Assembly: GCF_032854445.1 (NCBI RefSeq)
Contig: NC_088303.1
Location: 13,587,501-13,651,500 of the forward strand
Direction: 5' to 3'
Origin: Liolophura sinensis
Lineage: Eukaryota; Mollusca; Polyplacophora; Chitonida; Chitonidae
Length of the DNA: 64,000 nucleotides
Below, piece by piece: positions 12,749 to 23,460 of the stretch; position 1 is the stretch's first letter, and each line of letters opens with the position of its first letter. The notes under the pieces are model-generated. The model ran no database searches. It had not been told where the DNA came from and was given only the letters and a program-made list of their open reading frames with translations. The position numbers and the translations under genes are program-made.

Positions 12749-12803
<55 letters not shown>
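12749..12803. repeat. (TA)n microsatellite
   Basis: About 55 bp of alternating TA, running into ATGT repeats. Confidence 0.95.
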
Positions 12804-12809
<6 letters not shown>

Positions 12810-12926
12810 GTATGTATGTATTTCCACGTAACGTGGGACTATAGCGGCTGTTATTTTGTAACACGAGGCGGTTTTAATATCGCCACCGTGTTTATATTAA
12901 CAGTTCCAACTAGGACTGCTTGTAGT

Positions 12927-13289
12927 TCCACGGCTTCCTCCACTTCGGGACCGGTAGATCCAGGATCAATCCTTGATCGAGTCACACCTAAGACTTTAAA
13001 AGAGGAAGTTGTAACTTCCTCGCTTGGCGTTCAGCATGAAGGGGATAGTGCAACGACTGGTTGACCCGTATCAGTATAATGGCTCGGGCGGGGCGGCTTA
13101 CTTGCCTTCGGTAAGTCGTCTCAGTGAAGCAGCACTAAATAAAAGAGCAGTGGAAATCCGTCCTGCAACAAGGAGGCACATTACACGTACAAGCACCCTA
13201 ATGATTCCTTCGTCGTCATATGACTGAAAAATTATTGAGTACGACGTTAAACTCCAAGCACTCACTCACTCACTCACTCCACGGCTTCC
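12927..13289 (+). mobile_element. SINE family B copy 2, with 12-bp target duplication
   Basis: A plus-strand copy nearly identical to the one at 4396-4733. It is flanked by tccacggcttcc at 12927-12938 and 13278-13289. The body runs from 'cttcgggaccggtagatcc' through the B-box-like 'gatcaatcc' to a (CACT)n tail. The A-box part of the head is missing. High identity to copy 1 suggests recent activity. Confidence 0.9.
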
Positions 13290-13672
13290 AAGCAGTCTTC
13301 ACTAATGGTTTACATCAGCTGTTGTAATTCCATGGCCACCAGACAGACAACACTTAAAAGGCTGAAAATTGTTGTACCGTTCTGCGCCTATCGACAGCTC
13401 CAAATGTCGTTAAGGGATAAAACTGATCTGTACTGAAACGGAGACCAAAACCTGGGTGTGACTACTACATGGAGAGCCGCGAAACTGCACACAGTTCTAA
13501 GTTTATTAATGAAACTGATCTTTGGGAATTTGACTGTGGAAATTGCACGCTTTTCCGACTTAATACAACAGTGTTCATTTTTGTGGGTATAAGAGAAACT
13601 TGGAGTGCCCGGAATAAACCATTAGCCTTGAGCAAATAGTTAGGGAAAATCCGTAGATGCATGTGAAGCAAA
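13290..13672. other. Unassigned DNA before the 42-bp minisatellite
   Basis: No gene or repeat recognised. Confidence 0.3.
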
Positions 13673-14512
13673 GATGTTTATTCGGAAACCGAGGTCAGTG
13701 TATATATCATGTTGAATGTTTATTCGGAGACCGAGCTCAGTGTGCATGTCATGTTGAATGTTCATTCTAAGACCGAGCCCAGTGTGCATGTCATGATGAA
13801 TGTTTATTCGGATGCCGAGCTCAGTGCGCATGTCATATTGAATGTTTATTGGGAGACGAGTTCAGTGTGCGTGTCATGATGAATGTTTATTGGGAGACTG
13901 AGCTCAGTGTGCGTGTCATGATGAATATTCATTCGGAGACCGAGCTCATTGTGCATGTCATGATCAATGTTCATTCTAAGACCAAACTCAGTGTGCATAT
14001 CGTGTTGAATCTTCATTCTGGGACAGAACTCAGTGTGCATGTCATGTTGAATGTTCATTCTAAAAGCAAGCTCAGTGTGCATGTCATGATGAAGGTTTGT
14101 TCTAAGACCAAGCTCAGTGTGCATGTCATGTTGAATGTTCATTCTAAGACCCAGCCCAGTGTGCATGTCATGATGAATGTTTATTCGGATACCGAGCTCT
14201 GTGTGCATGTCATATTGAATGTTTATTGGGAGACGAGTTCAGTGTGCGTGTCATGATGAATGTTTATTCGAAGACCGAGCTCAGTGTGCATGTCATGATG
14301 AATGTTTATTCGGATACCGAGCCCAGTGGGAATGTCAAGATGAATGTTTATTTGGAGACAGAGCTCAGTGTGTATGTCAAGATGAATGTTTATTCGGAGA
14401 CCGAGTTCAGTGTGCGTGTCATGATGAATGTTTATTCGGAGACCGAGTTCAGTGTGCGTGTCATGATGAATGTTTATTCGGAGACCGAGTTCAGTGTGCA
14501 TGTCATGTTGAT
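13673..14512. repeat. 42-bp minisatellite, about 20 units
   Basis: Roughly 840 bp of tandem units of 42 bp, each close to 'gatgaatgtttattcggaga' followed by 'ccgagttcagtgtgcgtgtcat', with some variation. Because 42 is divisible by three and the unit lacks stops in several frames, long open frames appear on both strands, each a 14-residue repeat. This openness follows from the repeat length and is not evidence of a gene. Confidence 0.95.
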
Positions 14513-14928
14513 GGAACACAAAAGTTCTCCAACAATCTTCACACAAGAATCACAAAACAGCCCCACGGGCTCTGTCATTCGTTTATCCCCCATCTCCAAA
14601 ATCCGATCTCCAAAATCCAGACTCGAAAATTCATTTTACTGAAACTAGCATCTTATGGGTACGAACCGACGAAATCTGAGACAAGGCCCAGAAAAAGCAT
14701 GAGAAGGCCCGATTTCACCAAACGTCTAAATTTGCAGAAAGAGGCTATACCCGAGATCTTGGGTAAAAAAAATATCGCACAACGCACTCGTGCATGCAAA
14801 TCTAATCCAATTTTTGCTACTATTTTAAAATAGCGTCCCAAATCATTTACCATTCACAAATACCAGCCTCGTTTGTGTATATGTATATATGTATGTATGT
14901 AGGTATGTTTGTATGTGTACATATAATG
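14513..14928. other. Unassigned DNA after the minisatellite
   Basis: The plus-strand open frame that begins in the minisatellite runs on to 14833, but the extension has no recognisable domain. No other signal is seen. Confidence 0.3.
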
Positions 14929-15060
14929 TGTCTTCTTGTGGCAGGTCGAGGCCATGCCGCCAAAGTGCTGCCGCCACTGAAGTATCATGCCGACGATATC
15001 AGACATGACATACCACCCATGCAGGCAATAAAGTGTCTAAAAGTTGATCGCTTTGTTGGT
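14929..15060 (-). mobile_element. SINE family C fragment
   Basis: The segment containing 'ggcaggtcgaggccatgccg', 'caaagtgctgccgccactga' and 'cagacatgacataccaccca' is the reverse complement of part of the family C body at about 7640-7715. Head and tail are absent. Confidence 0.65.
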
Positions 15061-15184
15061 TTATTTTGATGTCTTTCTAAACGTTTTCAGTCATTTTATG
15101 GCAATGTCCCAAAACACGATTGCCCTGAGTAATTTCCATAGGAACTTGTGTATGACATGTCGATATTTGCCGTCGCTACACGCT

Positions 15185-15330
15185 TAAAAAAGGATGTTTC
15201 AAAGGTTCTTTGTAGTAGGTATGGTTCTTCAAAGAACCTTTTAAAGAAAATAACGCAGTTGGCCAGTGCAAAGGTTCTTCGTCGTAGCTAAAGGTTCGTT
15301 CTCGTAGCTAAAGGTTTCTCAGATTGAATG
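15185..15330. repeat. Small hairpin repeat with GGTTCTTT motifs
   Basis: Several copies of 'aaaggttctt' and its complement 'aagaacctt' lie close together, including an inverted pair ('ggttctttg' ... 'caaagaacc') at about 15201-15240. This looks like a small MITE-type repeat, but ends and target duplication are unclear. Confidence 0.4.
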
Positions 15331-15462
15331 AAAATGGGTCTCATTTGGTCCTGTGAATGTGCATGATCGTCTTCATCGTAGCCTACCATTTCTGCTTAAG
15401 CCAGCCATTGTCGAACGAAATATTTGAAACGCCGCGCAGCTTTTGCCTGACATCTTTATTAG

Positions 15463-15657
15463 AAGACATCCAGTCAAGTTCATGCTGGCTTCCTCTCCGG
15501 TCGTACGTGGGAAGGTCCTATAGCAACCTGTGGATGGTCGTGGGTTTCCTCCAGGCTCTGCCCACCCACCATATAGCTGGCCGCCGTCGTCTAAGTGAAA
15601 TATTCTTGAGTGCGGCGTAAAACACCAATCAATCAAATAAATAAATAAGCAAGACAT
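15463..15657 (+). mobile_element. SINE family A copy, 7-bp target duplication
   Basis: A plus-strand 5'-truncated copy (about 15471-15648) ending in 'gtgcggcgtaaaacaccaat' and an AAAT tail. The direct repeat aagacat at 15463-15469 and 15651-15657 is a likely target duplication. Confidence 0.85.
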
Positions 15658-16875
15658 TGGGGTTGACTGATTACTTGTGATCGGTAAGTGTAATATGAAT
15701 GTGTTGCATTGTCACACAACTCATGCTCATACCTTTGTTTTAACTGCTTTAGTAACGTTGATAAGATAATTTTAGTGCTAAATATTCATCTCCCGTTGTC
15801 TATAGTGTAGTGCAATAATTTTCGAATGAAATACTATGTGATTCTGCTTAAATTTGATCCTACCAGATCGTATAAAGAGGTACATTTTGGACTGATTGTG
15901 TGAAAATAATTCAAAGAAAATTATTTCATAGTGGAAGAAGATGTTTCCTTTGAAAATTTATACTTTAATTCAATTACTTCCCCTGAGCTATTATATCCCT
16001 TCATGCCTTATGGATTGAAATGATTTTCACGTATTTGAAGTTCTACTTCTTTAGGGCGTTTCCTCGGGACAAAAGGTCGTGTTTTCCTGTAACTTTGCCC
16101 TAAGTTCCACAACACTTGTTATTGTTATGGTGTTTTTATTCTTATCCTGTGTCGATGAAGCGATTATCTCACATACAAAATGAAATGGGATTTTCGGTCA
16201 TGGATACCCGGACTAGATATCGTATCTTTACTCTCTTCGTTGTATGGAATTTGTGCATATAGTTAATACAGTCAGCCATTGTACAAAATGAGCAGTAACA
16301 TAACAAATGCGGTTTGATTTGTTGAGGGAATTTTCAGTTTTTTGTGTTTGAACATGTAAACAAAGACTCATCAAGTGGCCAGTTTTCGTTCTTGAGCAGT
16401 TGCGTTGGCATTCAGTTATAATGCCTTTTGTAGAGAACTGATTCATTAATCTATTTTTTTCAGGTACCTGACAGAGCAGACAGGATTAGGCCTTACTGAT
16501 ATAATTTATGACAATTTCAGGAGTTGCATATTGTAAAACAAATCGGAAATAGGTCAACATTTCAGGAAAATTTTCTGTATCTGCCATAAATACATGACCC
16601 AAGAAAAAATTGCTTCTGTGTTACTTCTTTTTATACTAAAAACTACATTTGATGCACTTTCTCTTGCCCTGTAGGCCTATTCTTGTTTAATTCTCTACTT
16701 TAAATTTGTCAAATAAATGTGTTTCAATATTATAATTTGTAACTATTGCACAAGTTACAAAGCCTGTAATGGAAATTGGTAAGACATTTGAGACCAAATT
16801 TTTTCTATCTTCCAAAAGTTACAAATAAAACTGCATACCTTGATGTGCAGCATTTGCATGTTCATGCAAAGTCTT
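15658..16875. other. Intergenic DNA, no gene seen
   Basis: AT-rich and without repeats or open frames that I can interpret. Confidence 0.4.
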
Positions 16876-17205
16876 GCTGTATTTGACCGGCCCGGATAGC
16901 ACAGTTGGTAGAGCGTTCATTGTAAGTTGTAGCTTCCTCGCTTGGCGTTCATTATGAAGGGGATAGTGCAACGACTGGTTGACCCGTAACAGTATAATGG
17001 CTCGGGCGGGGCAGCTTAATTGCCTTCGGTAAGTCGTCTCAGTGAATCAGCACTAAATAAAAGAGCGGTGGAAATCCGTCCTGCAGCAAGGAGGCACACT
17101 ACACGTACATGCACCCTAATGATTCCTTCGTCGCCATATGACTGAAAAATTGTTGAGTACGACGTTAAACCCCAAGCACTCACTCACTCACTCTCGCTGT
17201 ATTTG
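16876..17205 (+). mobile_element. SINE family B copy 3, with the fullest tRNA head
   Basis: A plus-strand copy (16886-17195) that keeps the A-box 'gatagcacagttggtagagc', which shows the family's tRNA origin. The B-box part of the head is shortened. The direct repeat gctgtatttg at 16876-16885 and 17196-17205 is the target duplication. The tail is a (CACT)n run. Confidence 0.9.
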
Positions 17206-18770
17206 TGTCTTCGGATCACAACTCAAATGCTGCTTCTTAAAATAAGTACATTACCTAAATCAAAACTGAATCCTGTATGAGGCAGTTGCACTCTTTAACC
17301 ATAACCATTTACTATCTGTAATTGGGCAATAAATCAGAATAATGAGTTTTCAATGATAAAAACTGTTATAGTGATTTAAATATAGAATGAAAAAACTTCT
17401 GGTGCAGTCACTCAAGCCTGGGCATATTTTTAATTGTTCTCAGTCTTATTTTATTCTAAAATCTTGATTGCCTATTGAATACTACTAACAAATGTATTGT
17501 GTTAAATACATACGCGTATCCTTGGAGTTGGTATACTTACCCTGTGTATTTTGGAGGTTATATATACATGTGGGTGTAATGTTGAAGTTGGTACTTTTGT
17601 GGGGTTTAATTTTTGTCTGTATGTTTAATATACCAGAAACGTGGTGACTGGATTGTGTGTATCTGTAGGTATCATCCTGCAGCTTGTTGGTCCACAGAAG
17701 TTGTTGAGTTTGGCACCTGGTCTGGTGTTTCGTTTAATGGCCGACCTCCGTTTTGAATTTCAAGACCTTGTCCAAATTAATCACAGTGATATTAAAAATT
17801 AATCTGTAATGGGCCATTTCTTTAAGTGTGCTCAAGCCTCATCGTCAAGCAAAACGTGTGAAGGACGTTCATGAGTAATCCTTTGTGGGGTTCACCTTAC
17901 AAGAGACCGATGCGACGAACTGTTCGATGATTGGCTAAACTGATTTGGTTACAGTAACGTATACATGGATGTGTTTGCATGTTCTGCTTTCAATGTTTTC
18001 TGTATACAATTAAGCACATAATAAAAACACAAAAATTGCGCAAGAAAATATTGTATCGTAAAATATTACGTCATGTATAATGTTGGTTTTAACATTTAAA
18101 TAGTTTCAGAGCTTTAAATGATATTAGAACAATTTGCCTTTTGTTTTACCTGGAAAGTTTATTGTTCTACCCACAAAACTTCCTGCAACATATAATTGCA
18201 GCGATTTAAGCAGCCTTGCATTTCACTAAAAGGTAACAGATCTTGTACCTGTGGAAGAGCATATATTTTTTATATTAATAATAGACCGGAGATAGAAGTC
18301 TCCCATTCAGAAGGCGAACGCTCTAACCACTAGGCCGTTCAGTGGAAGTAAATTCAGACATGATAACCTTCATGCAGAGGTAGCTTTATCCCATTTGTTG
18401 ATAAAGTTAAAAATCTCTTTTTTTGAGTGCCTAACTGCAAAAATTAAGACAGTAAATGTATTCTCAGTCCATAACGAAGACCATGTCAAAAAGAGTGTTT
18501 TGTATTGTTTGTGAAACAAAGCAAACCTAGTAATTCACATTTCATCTATATATTTATTCGGAGCTGTTTGCAAAACAATCTGCTCTTATATACGATTTGT
18601 TACTGCAGCTTTGCTAGATGCCTGGCTATGTACTTCGTTCATTTACTGGTCATTATGTTGTAATCGTTTTATATTTACAACCATAATTATGGTCGTTATG
18701 ATAGACTACCTCAGGTAATTAAACTTTAAGTTGTTTGGTAACCTGTGATAAAGATGTGTGAAAATATATG
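17206..18770. other. Intergenic DNA, no gene seen
   Basis: AT-rich sequence without a credible open frame; a short tRNA-like remnant is listed separately. Confidence 0.4.
18298..18350 (-). other. tRNA-like A-box remnant
   Basis: Read on the minus strand, 'cggcctagtggttagagcg' resembles a tRNA D-arm/A-box followed by anticodon-arm-like sequence. No good B-box or acceptor stem follows, so this is a tRNA-derived repeat head or pseudogene rather than a tRNA gene. Confidence 0.3.
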
Positions 18771-19570
18771 CGTCCAAACAGACATTCGCATTCCAGCCCT
18801 CAACCAAGATGGACGCTCCAAGTCAATACTCGCAAGGCTAATCACCAAAACGACGTTTAACACAAACTGCCAAAGAACTAAGAAAGTATAAAGAATATAC
18901 GAAAATAAGGCGGAAGCATGGAAAAAGAAGCAGTCAACACTTTTCAGTAATGCTGGAATGGCGCAAGATGCATGTATAATCTAGGCGACCGAGAGAAATC
19001 AGTACCCATAGTAGTATAGGAGTTGCCGTTAATAATATTTATGTATCTCAGTTGCGCTTTGCAACTGTTCATATATACAAAGTAGCGATCCAGTTCACCA
19101 AGATGAATATAATGCCCCTATTCCCGGGTTAAGCGGAATTAGACACAATCATGAAGCAGAGCCCCAGAGATTCTGGACGCTCTGTCCATATTCACTTTTA
19201 AAAAGAATTATACTCAGTGTAAAACTTAGACCCACGGCGTGGAGGACACAGTTTGTACCATTGGAATACCTATACACTGTTGATATAAGGTTCCCCGAAT
19301 TTCACAGAGATGTTATTAATGAAAATTCAAGCAGCTCAGTGAATATCGAAATATCCCGTGAATGGTAACAGTTAAATAGTGGAACTAATGAAGGCTTTGT
19401 TGCGATTGACGTTAAGAAAGCGGTCACCAGTTTTATTGAACACCGTACAAACGATGATGAAATTTTATCTATTAAATCTTTGTGAGCAATAGTAGTATAG
19501 AGTGGAGAAACCCCAAGTTGAGATATCCTTATACGCTACGTGTATTTAGTTCTTCGGGGAGATGTTAAGA
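18771..19570 (-). mobile_element. Decayed reverse-transcriptase element, copy 1
   Basis: Matches the minus-strand elements at 34001-35280 and 62845-64000 over most of its length; landmarks are 'aacagacattcg', 'ccaaagaactaagaaagtat', 'gttaagcggaat' and 'ttttattgaacac'. On the minus strand near 19242-19270 it encodes a frameshifted trace of the 'GIPMGTNCAP' signature of a reverse-transcriptase family common in invertebrate genomes. No long frame survives. Whether the lineage is Penelope-like or another non-LTR type cannot be decided from these remains. Confidence 0.7.
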
Positions 19571-20044
19571 ATCCACTAATAGTTGATGCCTGTATGTTTT
19601 GCAATTGCACAGCAGTACTTTTTCCAAAGCAGCTGTACCCCTCAAAGTTCCTTGGTTAAGAGAGTAGATACAAGTTTGGTGGTAAGCTTTTTGACACCAG
19701 CAAACTTTGTATGTGGATTTATGCATTTTTGGAATCCAGTGAAGTTGTGGTATATCGATGTGACGGGAAGGTACAGATATACCCGTCAGTTTGAGAAAAG
19801 ACTGATGTTTTTTCTAAATAGTTATACATCATTCTCAGTGCAAACTGTCGCTGCAATTTTTTTTAGATTTCAGTCAAACGAATAATATTTGTAAGTAATG
19901 CCAATCAATAAAGACTACGGTTTTATGTCATACCCTAATACTCTTTACAGTGTGTACATGCTCATGTATGTATCTATATATTGATGGCCTATAAGGCTAG
20001 ATGCATGCTTACGCCACGACCAGATAGTGTGTCAGCTCAATTTC
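19571..20044. other. Intergenic DNA, no clear feature
   Basis: Contains a 100-codon plus-strand frame (19583-19885) with no recognisable domain and no supporting signal. A polyadenylation-like 'caataaag' lies just after it. I do not call a gene. Confidence 0.3.
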
Positions 20045-20160
20045 GCCGCGCCTGGGTTATTCTTATGGCTGGGTGAGGCGGGTGAGTAAATCCTGGGCTA
20101 TTCTTATGGCTGGGTGAGACGGGTGAGTAAATCCTGGGCTATTCTTATGGGTGTATGAGG
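20045..20160. repeat. Short tandem repeat, about 47 bp x 2.5
   Basis: The phrase 'cctgggctattcttatggct' followed by 'gggtgaggcgggtgagtaaat' occurs two to three times in a row at the left edge of the GC-rich block. Confidence 0.85.
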
Positions 20161-20219
20161 TGGGGAGGAGGCGGCGTAAGGGTGTTGGGGGAGAAGGCGT
20201 AGGGTGGGGGGGCTAAATG

Positions 20220-20470
20220 GAACGTTGTGATTGGTGGAAGGGGTCGTGCGCGTGCGATGAGATCATCATGATGACGTCATGACGACATAGGACGCGGTAT
20301 GACATCATGGTGTTCTAGAAGGTGTGTAATGTTCTGGAAGCGTCTGTGTTGTAGAACGCAGGCGAGGTGCCTACTACATGTTCTAGAATGTTCTAGAAGG
20401 TTTTGCGCGCACGTTTGAGTATATAAAGCGGTGTGATGCTCAGACTCGTCACTCAAGCACGGTTTAGTCT
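20220..20470 (+). promoter_or_regulatory. Heat-shock-type promoter (CCAAT, CRE, HSEs, TATA)
   Basis: In order: an inverted CCAAT box (about 20229-20234); a perfect CRE palindrome atgacgtcat at 20271-20280; single heat-shock elements ttctagaa at 20313-20320 and ttctggaa at 20332-20339; a four-unit perfect HSE, TTCTAGAATGTTCTAGAA, at 20381-20398; and a TATA box tatataaag at 20420-20428. An initiator-like 'ctcagact' follows about 20 bp on. HSF trimers bind alternating nGAAn units, so this should be heat- or stress-inducible. The first ATG downstream is at 20488. Activity is inferred from the sequence only. Confidence 0.8.
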
Positions 20471-20487
20471 TACCACCCAGTTTCGCC

Positions 20488-20900
20488 ATGCCGAAGACCA
20501 AACACGCCATGACAGGCAATCCCACTGGTGTGAACAAAGACATCGGTACAGCAGAGCACAAGTTTTCTCAGCCAACGGCATCGAAGAAGCGGAAGACTGC
20601 TGACCGCCCAAAACGAGATCACCATACCGGTAGACGCCTGAGAGATTTTCTCCTCCAGCTTCGAACAGAAAGTGAGAAGTAAAGCCAATGCTCCACCTAC
20701 GGTTGACGGAGAGCGACTTATTCGCCTTACTGAGGATGTGTTTGTCAGTTTTTCGGTATGCCAACATGTCCAAACCGGTGACTAGTGGTGGTATGTGAAT
20801 ATCAAGCCGTGGGCTCAGTACTCTTCAAGGGGAAACTATTGCCCGCGTTTTGGCGGTGTATCCGTCCGGGCCGACGCTTGGATCCCATTGATGTAGACTC
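20488..20900 (+). pseudogene. Broken small ORF downstream of the heat-shock promoter
   Basis: The ATG at 20488 (context gccatgc) opens a 64-codon frame that is strongly basic, with an NLS-like 'SKKRK', and stops at 20682. A second phase stays open from about 20630 to 20763 and, after a TAG, continues to about 20900. So one longer gene seems to have been split by a frameshift and a nonsense codon. The second part has a 'GVSVRADAW' stretch that loosely recalls PC4-like single-strand-binding folds, but this is weak. It appears to be the first gene of the decayed element 20.2-23.7 kb. Function unknown. Confidence 0.5.
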
Positions 20901-20929
20901 TACCTAAGGTATGACAATGTCTTCCCCAA

Positions 20930-21355
20930 CTAACACCGCAGAACACTTGCACCACTAGCGCTACTCATACCTCCACGAATACCGCTACCAAGACCCCACC
21001 GGAAGCGCCAGCTGCAGCACGCCAACCACGCCACCCCCCAGTGCCTCCCCTGGATCCTAAGGACTACGAGGCCTTAGAAACCTTGATATGGAACAGCGTT
21101 GATGAACACCGCAAACCTTCGGTGTTGGAAATAACGCGACAGCGATGTTGTAAGATTGACCATCGCAGTTAGAAGCAGCACTCATGCTTGGGTCAGCTGG
21201 ATATTATCGATTTGGACGTGGTGGATGAAGGCATTCAGCTCTTAAACGAGGACAGTGCTCAGCAGTTTCCAGGCCAAAGTCGAAACAGACCAGTGGGCTG
21301 AGGGTAAAGTTCGAGAGTACCTCAAAGATACTCCGATTGTGAAATGGTAATCCGT
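20930..21355 (+). pseudogene. Broken Pro/Ala-rich ORF of the same element
   Basis: One frame is open from about 20960 to a TAG near 21172, then continues to a TGA near 21300. The end of the gene seems to lie in another phase and stops at about 21350. It starts with a Thr/Pro/Ala-rich segment, then a more ordered part ('KDYEALETLIWNS'). I recognise no domain. At least one stop and one frameshift make it a pseudogene. A splice-donor-like 'ctaagtaagt' lies after it near 21398. Confidence 0.45.
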
Positions 21356-21458
21356 CGTTCGGCGGAATTTACCTGGGGCGTATCCCGTCAAAGGCCTAAG
21401 TAAGTACCATTCTTGTTTTTTTAAATACTTTTAATCTTATACCTAGGTTTATAGCATA

Positions 21459-21472
21459 CCCCCCCCCCCCCC
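21459..21472. repeat. Poly-C tract
   Basis: Fourteen C residues inside the decayed multi-ORF element. Confidence 0.9.
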
Positions 21473-21585
21473 ATCTGCAGTATATAACTACTGTTGTTGG
21501 TGTTTTTTAGCTATGTTCACTGCAGATGGCAATGTGTATCACACCTGGTGACTAAGGATATATTACCATTTTTCTGTTAAAACAG

Positions 21586-21840
21586 ATGTTAGAAAAGATA
21601 ACACCACCACCACCCACCAATGAAGAAAAGTGTATGGAGCAACGGAGAATAATGCCAGACCACCCTTCCACGCCCCACTACCGTAGTTATGATCACCCGG
21701 TTACGGGTATATTGACGCCGGACTGGAGGATGGAGGGTATATACGTCTCCTGTTCCGCTAACCAGGCCTTCACCCGAGCCGGTGTCACGTTTAGTCCGCG
21801 CTCACAGGCCGCCTGGGTTAACGGCTCCACCCCCCTCTAG
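21586..21840 (+). pseudogene. Unknown ORF in the decayed element
   Basis: An 84-codon frame with ordinary amino-acid composition ('PVTGILTPDWRMEGIYVS') in the same strand as the integrase remnant downstream. It is possibly part of a structural gene of the element. There is no domain that I can name, and neighbouring frames are broken. Confidence 0.35.
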
Positions 21841-22389
21841 GCGGCGGGGCCATCAGCCTGGTAGTACAATTGGTGTAAGACGGTAACAACGCTGTCGAGA
21901 GATTTTTTGGTGGTGCGGGTTCGAACGCTCACTTGGGAGGTGCGTGAACGCTGACGACGGCTCATGACGGTTGAACTGGACTGGAGAACACTGTACAGGC
22001 ACGGCAGTCACTCATATTTTATACCATACCCTACCGTCCACCAACAGGGGACAGCGCATGTGATACAGACGGCTAGGAACAAGACCACTACGGAAGGTGA
22101 GACCTTGGGAGATGGCTCACGCTGGATGGGGTGCTGGGGTGGTAGTGACGGGTCGTGTGGACGTTACAGGCCAATCAGTTCGGTAGGAGGGTGTAGTCAT
22201 AGTAATTGAGGATGGGATAGGTGCCCTCCACATCAACAGTCAGTGTCGAGCGGATAGGTGGGATCGACAGTCGGTGGCAAATGGACTTGTGAATATGAAC
22301 GCGGCTATAATCGGGCTTACCATCAAAACGAAAAGGAGCTCCATGCCTGGTTATACCGTCCCACCTGCCCTCGGCGCGGTTTGGCTTTA
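21841..22389. other. Decayed coding-like DNA of the element
   Basis: GC-rich, with short open stretches in several plus-strand phases (for example 21964-22209) but no named domain. A tRNA-like 'gcgggttcgaacgc' at about 21917-21930 resembles a B-box and may be chance. Confidence 0.3.
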
Positions 22390-22660
22390 ACCCGCTTTGA
22401 CGTGGGAGATCTCATCCCCTAACTGGAGTCAAGAAATCTTCCGCATCCTTCCGCGTCCTACCAGGGAACCTGTGGTCTATACGTTGGAAGACTTGAACGG
22501 GGAGTGGTTTGACGGGACGTTTTACGAGATGGAGTTTCTAACCCGTGAAGACCTCCCGGAGGACGTACTGCAAGTGTAGGCCGTGTTAGACACAAAGAAA
22601 GAGCGGGGCAAAACGCTCCACTTGATCAAAATGGCATGACTGTCCAGCTAGTTTCTATTC
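22390..22660 (+). pseudogene. Polinton/Maverick-like integrase C-terminus with chromodomain remnant
   Basis: The readable pieces are 'SPNWSQEIFRI', 'PVVYTLEDLNGEWFDGTFYE' and, beyond a TAG at about 22577, 'KKERGKTLHLIK'. This order (a C-terminal beta-barrel, the 'GTFYE'-type motif, then a chromodomain) is typical of integrases of Polinton/Maverick transposons and related integrated viruses, and also of some chromodomain-bearing retroelement integrases. The frame is shifted just upstream, where a 'FDVGDLI' stretch is out of phase, and the chromodomain is cut by stop codons. The catalytic core (D-D-E) is not recognisable in this window, so the copy is dead. Confidence 0.6.
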
Positions 22661-22699
22661 TGGGGTGCCTGCGACGGAATGTGAAAATTATTAAACCTT

Positions 22700-23460
22700 G
22701 ACCCACTTTCTCCATAAAAGTCTTGTCGACGATGCCTAAGGGATTAGACCAGTGCAATCAAGGCCAGCGAGAGAACAAAGGTGGCGCAACCGCCGTGATT
22801 GAGATTCTCTTGTACACTGGCCTTTTGGTAGGTGGGTTTGCTGGGGAACTCAGTGTCCGTACTCACCCAAGAACAGTCTGCGGTGCAAGTCCCTTCAGTA
22901 TCGATTGAACAGGACGTGGCTGCGGGCGTATCAGTCGGCGTTGCCTGGACCTTACCCACCACCATCCTTTTACGGTGAAGAACATCTTGTCACCAAAGCT
23001 AACCACAGTCTAACTGACGACCCCGTTGTCCCACTACCATTCATCCCATAGTCCGCCCTACCACACGGCCCGACGTCGTCTTTCTCCGCTCCATCCTAGC
23101 ATCCCAATCACACCACCGAGTTTGCCCGCCCGCGAGAGCGATTCAACCACCCGAACTAAAGGTGAAGGACATCTCGTAGGGAGGAGGTAGGTGGTTATCG
23201 CTCTAGTTAACGGTAACAGGTGATTACGGTGAAAGGAAATCGCCTGCCGACTCATGATCTCCTCGACTGCTGCCACTGGTGAAGACGGATGCTCGTTGAC
23301 GGCGCCGTCGAAGTTATGTAAGTCGGTGTCCATCTCGCAATACTGCAAATCGGCTCGGTCGTAAGGTAGTAGATGTAGTTTCGCACTGACGACAGACGTC
23401 ATATCAACCCCAAAAGGAAAGAAGAGAGGAAACCCCATCCCTTAACTCCTTGGCGATGAT
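22700..23460 (-). pseudogene. Unknown minus-strand ORFs of the decayed element
   Basis: A 126-codon frame at 23058-23438 starts with ATG and has protein-like composition ('FPFGVDMTSVVSAKLHL', 'TDLHNFDGAVNEHP'). A second frame (22744-22965) has a hydrophobic end. Neither matches a family I can name. The 3' part of the longer frame lies in an inverted repeat, so its end is probably not original. Opposite orientation to the integrase is common in Polinton-type elements, but the assignment is by position only. Confidence 0.35.

Noticed and set aside
14219-14833. 204-codon ORF with repeated 'ECLFGDRVQCACHD'-like units
   Set aside because: Another frame of the 42-bp minisatellite; several frames on both strands are equally open.
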